From Owenia fusiformis (lineage: Eukaryota > Annelida > Polychaeta > Sabellida > Oweniidae), in assembly GCA_903813345.2 (NCBI GenBank), contig CAIIXF020000001.1:52657885-52721884 (forward strand): a DNA stretch of 64,000 nt, read 5' to 3'. This document shows positions 50,101-62,100 of this stretch, piece after piece. Numbering within the stretch: the stretch's first letter is position 1; every line of letters begins with the position of its first letter. The notes under the pieces were generated by a model. That model saw nothing but the letters and a program-made list of their open reading frames with translations. It did no database searches and was not told the DNA's origin. A program made the translations under genes and the position numbers.

Positions 50101-53100
50101 GAACATCTTAAATTTGTTGCAATGTGGTTATGGCAACAAATTATGGCTAATAGTGGCATTAGCAAGTCGAGATTATGGAGTCGACTTAATTTTTTAAGAC
50201 CTTCTCTGCGTCAATAACGCGACTCTACAACGATTAATTGTACCACTACTCTATAATGATCAACTTAGACAGGTTTTAGTGTAATGAGGTAACCCCTATC
50301 TTCTATAATCACACTGTGTAATATAATATTTTCTAGTATTCTATTATTTTTTTAACTCCATTAATATTTGTTTAAAGCAAAAACTATAACACATTTGTTG
50401 TTCAAGGTTATATTACTGACACTCAACTTGTTACAATGTCGGTGCAGAATTAAATAACTATATGACATTCTCAATCATAATTCACAATGTTCAGAAAATT
50501 ATTCAATAAATACCCCCCTCCCTCCATGCTATCCATCAATTGAGGTATGCCATGTTCTATTCCAGAGCTCCAACCAGGTCATAAGCCCAGATCCCCTAGA
50601 ACTACTTGATAAATTAGACTACTATGGTCAAAGACCTTGGAGACAAGGACATCACCTCAGTAAGTTGGGATTTTTCTTGATTTGAAACTACGTAAATTTC
50701 TCCCTTTTTGTTGCTATATGATGCTGTCCCCAGCTCCGATTTCGGTGATCGGCTAGTATAAAAGGTTTGAGGGTATCATTTTGTTCCAGACACTCGCTAG
50801 AGTAAATTATCCTAACTTGAGTAAAAATGTGTGGTAAGTAAATTTGCTATGGGCAGTTAAAGAGGCGCCATCTATTCATTTTCAAACAGGGGGTAGGGGT
50901 ATAAAATAATTTTTTACACATTTTAATAGTAAAATGACATTGAAATACTAATAAAATCTTATCAAGAACATTATTTACAATCAGTATGAATTTTCTTGTG
51001 TGGATTAGGGTGAAAATAAGGGCATATGTTGAAATTCACTACAGGGGCGCCACCTATTTTCGTACTTCTACCACGTGTAATAACTTATTTTAGATTCGTT
51101 AAGGTACGAAATGTACTGAAACAATTCATTCTGAAGGACCTATATATGTTCATATCACATACTCAAAATTGGATCAATATCTTTTGTACTGGCGGAGAAA
51201 AAAATTATTGAAATTTAAAATTGTGGCATCATGCAGGATAGGGGTGACCATATCTCACATTATTAACTTCCAAAATATGGAGCATATGTATCTCAAATGT
51301 ACTCAAAATGGTGTATGTACTCTTGCTTTGTCATAATATTACTAATAAGAAGTAGAAAAATGATTGTACATTTAAAAAAATATTAATTCTCATTTTGGCT
51401 TCAGACGTCCCAGGGGTGACCATATCTCACCTTAATAACTTCCAAAATATGGAGCATATGTATCTCAAATGTACTCAAAATGGTGTATGTACTCTTGCTT
51501 TGTCATAATATTACTAATAAGAAGTAGAAAAATGATTGTACATTTTAAAAAATATTGATTCTCTTTCTGGCTTCTGACGTCCCAGGCGTGACCATATCTC
51601 ACCTTAATAACTTCCAAAATATGGAGCATATGTATCTCAAATGTACTCAAAATGGTGTATGTACTCTTGATTTGTCATAATATTACTAATAAGAAGTAGA
51701 AAAATGATTGTACATTTTTAAAAATATTGATTCTCATTTTGGCTTCTGACGTCCTAGGGGTGACCATATCTCACCTTAATAATTTCCAAAATATGGAGCA
51801 TATGTATCTCAAATGTGCTCAAAATGGTGTATGTACTCTTGCTTTGTCATAATATTACTAATAAGAAGTAAAAAAATGATTGTACATTTCAAATAATATT
51901 TATTCTCATTTTGGCTTCTGACGTCCCAGGGGTGACCATATCTCACCTTAATATAATAACCTTCAAAATATGGAGCATATATCTCACATGTGCTCAAAAT
52001 GGTGAATGTACTCTTGCTTTGTCATAATATTACTAATAAAAAGTAAAAAAATAATTGTACATTTAAAATAATATTGATTCTCATTTTGGCTTCTGACATC
52101 CCAGGGTCGACCATATCTCACCTTAATAACTTCCAAAATATGGAGCATATGTATCTCAAATGTACTCAAAAAGGTGTATGTACTCTTGCTTTGTCATAAT
52201 ATTACTAATAAGAAGTAGAAAAATGATTATACATTTCCAAAATTTTAATTTTAGCTTCTTACATTCCTGGGTAATCATATCGCACCATATAATAATAATA
52301 ATAACTTCTAAGATACGTAACATATAATCCTCAAATATTCTCAGAAAAGTCCTGTCTTTTTCATATTACTAATGAAATGTAGAAAAATGATTGCATTTCG
52401 TTTAAATTTTAATTTTAGCCTATGGTGTCCAAGGGGCTATCTCACCTTGATAACTTTCACAATATGCAACATATGCATCTCAAATGTGTGCTCAAAATGG
52501 TCTTGTTTTGTCATATTTATTGAGAATCATGAAATCAACAGTTCAGAATCAACGGATTTTGACTGTCTCCTCTACAGCTACATATAATTCAGGGCAAATA
52601 ATGTCTGCTTTCAAATATTTGCATCTGCTCCCCAAACACCCTTTACAAGTACAATGGATGAGATTATTCCCTTGCATACATTGGACCCAACATCTTTTGT
52701 AATCCATACAGGAATCCTTTTAGCCTGTCAATAGTGGGAGTACTTTACTCCATTGATGAAGTAATGGCAACTGCTAATGTAAGGTGTTAATATGTTATCC
52801 TGTGGCCTGCAATATATGCACCTTGGATTATACACTGAATTAGGGGATTTTGAGTATGTAAAATATGGGAAAAGGAGCTCTTTGTAATGATAAATCTTTC
52901 TAGCCACATTAACATTCTCTAGTTTGCATGTTTGTCATACAACATACATTGATTGTAATGAAATATTAATCTATGATTGTGATGTCCCACACTTCCCGGG
53001 TCCCAAAGAAGAGATTAGCTTTTGGAACAATTGCATTATTCTTGGCATGGTAGGCCATACAGTGAATACAATTGTTGAGATTGGGCAATAACAATATAGC

Positions 53101-56100
53101 ACAACATGACAAACCATGCAAACTAGAGAATGTCAATCAGGATTAGAAGTGACTTATCGCCCTTGTAATTTAGCAGTGGGACAGTTTGGTGTATGTTTGG
53201 GCATAAGTGCGCCTTTTAGGCGTAATTTTTCAGGATGTGTTCAAAATTTCGGGTCAGATTTGGGGTTAAGGGGCCAATTTTTGTAAATGAGGCTAGGCTA
53301 CTCACACTACTGATAAGCTACCAGTATACAAAAGATGTTGCATCCAAGGCATGCAAAAGACTTATCGTCCATTGTTCCTGTACAGTGTTCTCCCCAGCAT
53401 TAAAGGAAGTGGGCACAGCACCCACCTGAGACTTTGAAAATAGGCTTTCACCCACTTGAAAATGACAAAAATCATAAAAAATGGGCACATTTTGACCAAT
53501 TTTGGTCTAAATTGTGAAAATGAGAATTTTGCACCCGCATGTGAAAAAATCCTGTGGAGATCACTGCTGTAATATAAGGAGTGTTTGGGGAGAAGATGCA
53601 AATATTTGAAAGTAGATCTTATTGTCTCTGGGCTATATGTAGCTGCACCCTTCAGGGGAGACAGTCAAATCCATAAATTCTGAACTTCTGATTTCATGAA
53701 TCCAATAAATATGACAAAACAAGACTATATTTATACCATTTTGGGCACGCATTTGAGATGCATATGTTGCATATCGTGAGAGTTATATCAAATATATATA
53801 ATTGCCCCTGGGATGTCAGATTCAGAAGCTAAAATGAAAATTTCAATTAAAAAGGTGTAATAATTTTTTTACATCTAATGAATAGCATTATGACAAAGCA
53901 AGACTATATGCCCCATTTTTGGTATATTTGAGTTGTATATGTTACATAATTTTAGAAGTTATTCAGGGACGTCAGGAGCTAAAATTAAAATTTTTTAAAT
54001 GTATAATAATTTTCCTACTTCTTATTAGTATAATATTATGACAAAGCAAGAGTACATACACCATTTTGAGTACATTTGAGATACATATGCTCCATATTTT
54101 GGAAGTTATTAGGTGAGATATGGTCACCCCTGGGACATCAGAAGCCAAAATGAGAATTAATATTTTTAAAAATGAGCAATCATTTTCCTACATCTTAATA
54201 GTAATATTATGACAAGACAAGACTATGTAAACCATTTTGTGCATATTTGAGATACAAATGCTCCATATTTTGGAAGTTATTAAGGTGAGATATGGTCACC
54301 CCTGGAACGTCAGAAGCCAAAATGAGAATTAATATTTTTTAAAATGTACAATCATTTTTTTTACTTCTTATTAGTAATATTATGACAAAGCAAGAGTGCA
54401 TACACCATTTTGAGCACATTTGAGATACATATGCTCCATATTTTGGAAGTTATCAAGGTGAGATATGGTCACCCCTGGGACATCAGAAGCCAAAATGAGA
54501 ATTAATATTTTTTGAAATTGTACAATCATTTTTCTACTTCTTATTAGTAATATTATGACAAAGCAAGAGTACATACACCATTTTGAGTACATTTGAGATA
54601 CATATGCTCCATATTTTGGAAGTTATTAAGGTGAGATATGGTCACGCCTGGGACGTCAGAAGCCAGAATGAGAATCAATATTTTTTAAAATGTACAATCA
54701 TTTTTCTACTTCTTATTAGTAATATTATGACAAAGCAAGAGTACATACACCATTTTGAGTACATTTGAGATACATATGCTCCATATTTTGGAAGTTAATA
54801 ATGTGAGATATGGTCACCCCTATCCTGCATGATGCCACAATTTTAAATTTCAATAATTTTTTTCTCCGCCAGTACAAAAGATATTGATCCAATTTTGAGT
54901 ATGTGATATGAACATATATAGGTCCTTCAGAATGAATTGTTTCAGTACATTTCGTACCTTAACGAATCTAAAATAAGTTATTACACGTGGTAGAAGTACG
55001 AAAATAGGTGGCGCCCCTGTAGTGAATTTCAACATATGCCCTTATTTTCACCCTAATCCACACAAGAAAATTCATACTGATTGTAAATAATGTTCTTGAT
55101 AAGATTTTATTAGTATTTCAATGTCATTTTACTATTAAAATGTGTTAAAAATTATTTTATACCCTTACCCCCTGTTTGAAAATGAATAGATGGCGCCTCT
55201 TTAACTGCCCATAGCGAATTTACTTACCACACATTTTTACTCAAGTTAGGATAATTTACTCTAGCGAGTGTCTGGAACAAAATGATACCCTCAAACCTTT
55301 TATACTAGCCGATCACCGAAATCGGAGCTGGGGACAGCATCAATATTCAGCCTTTGTCCAAATATTGTTATATTTTAGTCATTTCCCTATATTTGTATTT
55401 CATTGTACTTTTTTAAGTTTAATTAGCGTTATTTTTCATTTTATATTTATATTTAAAAGTTTGTCGCTTTTATTTATTGCTTAACTTAATTAACTTTTAT
55501 TTTATCATTGTGTTTTGTCAGTGTTTGTAATACAGACAGTATATCGTTACAGTTGGTATAGATATTACACCCAGTTAATAATACAGGCAGTATCAATGAT
55601 ATTTATAACACTGTCACGGTTGATGATACAATCAGTATAAATGATACAATTGTGTTTCAGAAAAACAAAATCCAAATGCTCTGAGTAAGGCAAAAACGAG
55701 AAAGTGCTTTGTGATAGAACCTTGTATAAGAAATAGTATAGCAACATCCAACTAGCTACCCCCTGTATATAATCTTATAATTAATATGTAGATAATGTAC
55801 TGATTGATACCCAAGAATGTCATTACAGAGTGTCCCAAAAGTAGTAAAAGAAGTGATACTACATCAATTAAATACTGCATTGATCATGATGGAATTATGA
55901 ATAGTTTGAGAACATTTTTGAGACTATTGTTAAAGTTATGGTTAGTTAGTGATATGATGACAGTAACAGGAAAAGATTCCAACATAGCAGTTTCAGAATT
56001 GTATAAATTTAGTCTGTCAAATGTGGTTCATGATATTTGACAAGAAATACACTTTTGTTGCTTTTGGGACACTTTGTACATGTATATTCATTTCTTCCCA

Positions 56101-59100
56101 TATAGTCAACAGTAGATAATGATAGGTCTAGAAATAGCAAATATTATTTCAATGTTATTCATTGTAATGCTGATTACCATTACTCAGTAAATGCATTGGA
56201 AATCTGAAACTCTAAAATTCAGGATGTTGAGTTTGACAGTGACACCTACAATCTTGTTGAAAATACCATTTTCTGCATGCATGCCTTTGGTGCTTTCCTG
56301 AACTACTGAAGTATGGTTATATAATGGCAGTATGATATATTCTAAATAATCATTATAAGTGGCTCAACTTTTCATTTTCATCCTGCATTAACCATGAAAA
56401 TCATGCTATAAAAGTAAGGGAGAATGTAATAAACTTTGCAAATGAATCTAATATAGAGGTTTCACGCAACATTTTTAGCCCAACATATCTAAAATATGTA
56501 ACACATTCACCAGATTCAGGCTTAACATTTCAATTCATACAAGATGAGGTTGTGGATACATTTAAGCTATAACCCGTTGTGTGAAACGTCCACAACTTGC
56601 TCATTCATGACCAACCTAAACTGAGTTCTCATTTAAAGGTGTTGAACCTCCTGATATTCTGAGGGAAAGGGATGGAATACAAGCTCTGCAGCAAGTAGAA
56701 CTCAAGGTTGACCATTCGGTATGTAGAAATATTGTCAATATTGGTGACAACTGTTACAAACTTTTTTGTGGATGGTGTTCGGCGTTCAGCATTTTGCATT
56801 TTGATTTTGGCATCTTACAATTTGCAACTTACAATGTGGTGACATTTTGTCATCTCAATGCCTTGTCTGTAATTTGGTGCCAGTTTTCAAAACCTTTGCA
56901 AACCATGATGACAATGGAGTTTTGTGGTATGTCTTAAGGTTAATAGCCTTCTAGATCACCTCTTTATATTGAAATTTTCAATAAATTACATTAAATGATT
57001 TACCTCTGGACATTCTCCTCTCGGGGTAGTACAAACTCAAACTCACTACAGTGCACTTTTATGTACTTGAAAGTTGCATCCAATTCAGTTTTTCCATATA
57101 TGTTTTAGTGGCTCATCATCCCATTGCTGTCGAGTGCAGTGGCACAGTTCAAGAAATACAAATCCCCAAGAATGAAACGTTACCTTAGTAAGTATGCTAC
57201 ATTGACTAAATTAACCGATTTGTTTCAATTCATTGTAATTTCAGAATATTATATCTATATACTTTAGATATTAAAACAACAAGAAATACAATAGTATTGT
57301 ATAAATTTATTATTTTATTAAATAGGCATGTACTAATATAAAGGGGGTCTTGTTTATATTTGAGATTATAGCTATATTTGTGATTTTTAACCAGAATTAT
57401 TACTTAGTTATCTCTGCTTAACATTTGGCTTCGGCAACTGTATGGATGTAAAAGTAAGTAGAAAATGTTCAATTGTGTTTGCTATTGTTGTAGTGGTGCA
57501 AATGGGTGAGGAATACTATCATGCCAAGGACTACAATAAAGCTCTTACGTAAGTTTATGAATTATGTCATTCGAAATATGAAATAATAGGCATATTAGAT
57601 TACACTTTGTGTTAAGTAATAAGAGGAATGTCACGCTCACATTCACCTTTCTGCCTCTTATTATTTGACATTTTAATGAATCATATATGGCATTCTGTAC
57701 CATTCTGATACTCATAGCATCTTTCTGTTTCACTGAAACATGCTCTGATATTATGATGCATATTCTGTGATCTGAGCACATCAGATGGGAAGAGTTATAG
57801 CTGTCAATAAGTGTGATAGTTATCATGTAATCATTTACCTAATGTCAATACATTACATAAAAGGCATTGTATTGAACAGCAGATATTAGCACAGGCACGC
57901 GTACATAAGTTTAATGACCCCAATTAAATGAAATATGAGCTGGGATGAAAGATCTCAAAAATCCTCAATTTTGGGCTCTCCTGGATCGCCAAATCAAGCC
58001 CATTATATCATGGCATCTCAGGGCTGAGAAGATTTGAGATGTCATGGTTTATCATGATGCACACGTACATATTTTTATAAATTTTTTAGCCATGAGAGTA
58101 ACAGTTTTGATCACAAACAATAATATGGATCGAAAAAATAATCGATTAACAAGCATGACTGACACAATTGAAATTCGGTACCCTGTAACACTTTTTAAGA
58201 GTCAACTTTTTGCTTGCTATACAATGTGTCATGCTATTGCTCCACATACCCTGTTGCCATGTTACTATGGTAACCAGACACCTATATTACTGGTCAAATC
58301 TATTACTTATTTTTACACAAAATGAAACTACTATGTACGGGGTGGTTGAAGCCAAATACGAACAATATTCATAAAGAATTAAGATTTTTAGAGCAAATGG
58401 TGCAGAACTTTTGGATCAACCCTTGTATATGTACTTTGTCCCCTTAGGACTGTGACTTCAATATTTCTTTACGTGCAAAATGTCATTTTGTTATTATGTA
58501 TATGTAAGCATCAACCACTTACATAAAATATTGTGTTATTAATGAATGTGTACAATCAAGTAATTCAATATACCAACGTGTTTCTGTTGCACAATGTGAT
58601 GATGTAATGGATGTTCATGCCTTATGAAATGTCATGGGTTGCGCCATGTGACTCTTATTGTTAGTTGTAAAACCAGTTCATTACCCTAAAGTTGTTATTG
58701 TCTTCAAAGATTGCTGAGTCGTGTTACATGGGACTACAGAGCTGAACGCTGGTGGTCACTGCTGACATCTATACTGTCTACATTGCTACGCTGTGCTTAC
58801 CTTGTGGGAAATATACAGGAGTATGTCACTGTCTGTCTGGAACTAACAACAAAATGTATCCTGTAACAATATGAACACATACTTTTGGAATTTTTGGATC
58901 TTATTGTATGTGAAACGATGCTTACAATATATAACAAGAAATAGTATTGCATAAATTCACGATAATGAAAAAAATGTTTAAATCTAAATTTTCTACAAAT
59001 TTTTGTGTATTATAAACAATGCCCCTCAACATATTCATCAGCCATTATAAGAACAAATAAATCGAGAGCATGATTTGTACCTTAACTATTGCTGTCAGAT

Positions 59101-62100
59101 ATCCAATGTTCACCCGAAGAGAAGACGAGAATTCAGATGAATCTGGTCAGAGTAATGGCCGTAAGTATGATTGGTCAACGAGGGGAGGGACGAGGATGTG
59201 TCACACGGACACCTGATCCACTGGGGTGCATTCCTGTATTATTTTTAGCTATCAAGTCCTGTTATTTTACTATGCTGAGAATATCAACTTACCGATGTAT
59301 CAAAACTGATATGTTATGTTAATTCTTATGTTGCACCCTGGGAGGTGGTCTACTGGGTTCTCTGATTATCTTGTACTTTACGCTTAAAGCAGGGGCTTCA
59401 TACCTTCTATTAATGTTGAACCCTGTTTAGTAAGAGATTCATCAATTGCTGTTCATATCACCAGCACTTAATTGTTTAACATATCCTTACAACAAATATA
59501 TTGGTATTGTTATCTCATCACATTGCTAAGTGGAATGCTGGAACTCAAAAAAAGGAAATCCGGTTTTTTTTCATTTTCATTACAAAACATTGGTTAAATC
59601 TAGATTTGTAATTTCTTGCTATTGTTCTTCATTGCATCCTATTTGGAAGTTGGAACTGCCACTAAATGACTTTTTTAGCCTTATTTAGCTCCTGTTTACA
59701 TTTAGTGTGACCCTCCAGAGGCAGAGCCAGGATGCAACATGGAGTGTGTCGAGACTGCCAAACCTCTCTGGAAAGTCAACCATTCACCAGATGAACCTTG
59801 TGTCTTCACCATAGAGATGCAGAACATTGTTCCTTTTGGTGAGCCCTGTACTATTTTGTTAGAACTGACTGCAAAAAATTTGGCTATACAATACATACCT
59901 AATTTTCTCTTTTGGTATTTTGAAATTATTATTGTGTTGAACACCCCAGAATGTGTAAAAATATACATTATGCCTTTCTACACAGCCACTTTCTAACAGT
60001 ACCATACGGTACCAATTTGGCCACAGTAAAATGTGGTACTGTATGGTACCTTAGACTGAAACAGTACCACATGGTACTGTAAACACTGTACGGCACAATA
60101 TTCGAGCGGTACCATATGGTACCAAACTCTTAATGCATCATATGGTATCGTGATTTCAGAGTGCAGATTGGGATGTAGTGATCTGTATTCATTATGTAAT
60201 ATTGTTTTTGATTTTCAGTTGAATGCAAGGCTATGTTCACAGAGACGAGCTTTACAGCTGACTGTCCAATTGTAATCAAAGTTTATTTAAGGTAAGCACA
60301 TGGTTTTACAAAAGGCCCTGATATTTTGGTTTCATCAGTGTTTATATGGCAATTTGGAAATGCATGGATTGATCCCTTCTTGCCTGCTTTGAAGAATTGA
60401 ATAGTATTATTTCCAACTTACTCTCTATCTTAAAAAAATGATTGAAGTATAGCCCTAAAAGGATAATCCATCAGAACGTGAGCTCACCGGGAGAGCAAAG
60501 GGGTTTTCTGTCCATAACCTCAACTCATCTTGAATTTTATGATTCTTTAGATTACTTAGTTGCGTTTTAATATCAACAAAAGTCATTATTTCTATTATAT
60601 TTTAATATATATGTTTCAGAACTAGTTGTCCATTCCCAATCAGATTTTCTAGCCTAGCTGTATTACTGAATGAACAGGTATGTAAACGCTTAAATGAGAA
60701 TTTAAAACCACACCGGGTACAATTTATAATAACAAGCTTCTTGCATGAGACTCCAGATTTCTTCCTTAATTTTCTGAATTTAGGTACGTGCAATTGGAGA
60801 TTAAAATTTGAATTACATTGATGCAGGGTTAAGGTCAGGGACATACTGCATATAGTGATTACCGCATACTGTTTACAAATAATTTTCCTCTCAGTTTTCC
60901 ATTTCTTCAGAGTGCAGACATAATATTGATATTGTTCACGTTGTAGGACTACAATGTACATTGCAAAGTAACTGATGGTCAGCCAATTAATTCTGGAGAT
61001 GAAATTGAGGCTGATGCAGGTGACCTCTATCTTGTACCCAATCAAATTAGATGTTACACTTTCTCATTCCTTGTGCAAAAGGAAGATGTTGGTAAATCCA
61101 TTGAGGTAGGTTTACCATAACAAGTTATAAACACCCCACTCCCATTTTTTAATGCCATTTGAAGTTTTGAAAAACTAGGACTAGACTTAATGCTTGATAT
61201 CTTTAAATTTGGATTCTAAAAGTTTATTTATATCATCAAAAGCGTAACATTGAACCACTGATGCAAATTGAGGTTTAAGATTCATAAAACTTAAAAACGT
61301 TTTTTCAGATGAATGGTGTAGCATTATCTCTAGGGTCTCAAACAACAAGGTGCGCTGTGCTTCACTGGGTAGGGGGAGGAGGCGATGCAGTGTCATCTAC
61401 CCCGGGGCAACTTCATCACCACCCAGGGGTCATAAGGGGTCACATAGAATCTAATCCTGAATGGGACAACCTAACTATTCTTTCTTCCACAAAGTAAGTT
61501 TATTAATACTGTGGGGTGGGACGGGTCGAAATGGCACGATTCGGGTCCGGGTCGGGTCTGGCCAGAAAAATCCGATTCGAGTTCCGACTCGGGTCGGGTT
61601 ATATACATTATATTTCTTTAAAGAGTACATGACTGATTTTTGGTGAATTATAACTACTTGTTGATAGTATTTACTATTTATAGAGAATAAAACATGTTTT
61701 AGCTTGCAAATCTCTGCGTTGTATTTATTTTTCCAAACGGATATGATCTTTTTGCTGAACAGGCATATATGTACGAACGACCGGCACATTTGCAACAACA
61801 CACCCAACACTTACGATTATCAATAAATCAGTGATTTATCTCATAGTTTTCATACTAGAAACACTCTAAAGTATTTGAGTTGAAAAGAATTCGGATATAA
61901 TCTGATAAAAAGCACAAGTTTCAACAACTTTTATTTAAGATCTAAAAACAAATACCGAACACAAAAGCCTGTGGTCGTTCGTATATTAGACATTTATCGA
62001 ACGTGTAGAACTTTCGTAACAGAACTAAAAAGTCGGAGTTTGTTCCCATTATTATCGTTTTACCTGTCATATATTTGTATTCGGGGGGATAATAAACAAT

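Noticed and set aside
51465-54768. Recurring ~61-residue frames starting [12 protein letters not shown] on both strands
   Set aside because: Each is one ~173-bp subrepeat of the fold-back element; no conserved domain, and frames break between units.
60602-61045. 147-residue minus-strand frame
   Set aside because: It lies opposite TRAPPC11 exons 18 and 19, whose spliced product matches human; the antisense frame has no recognisable domain.
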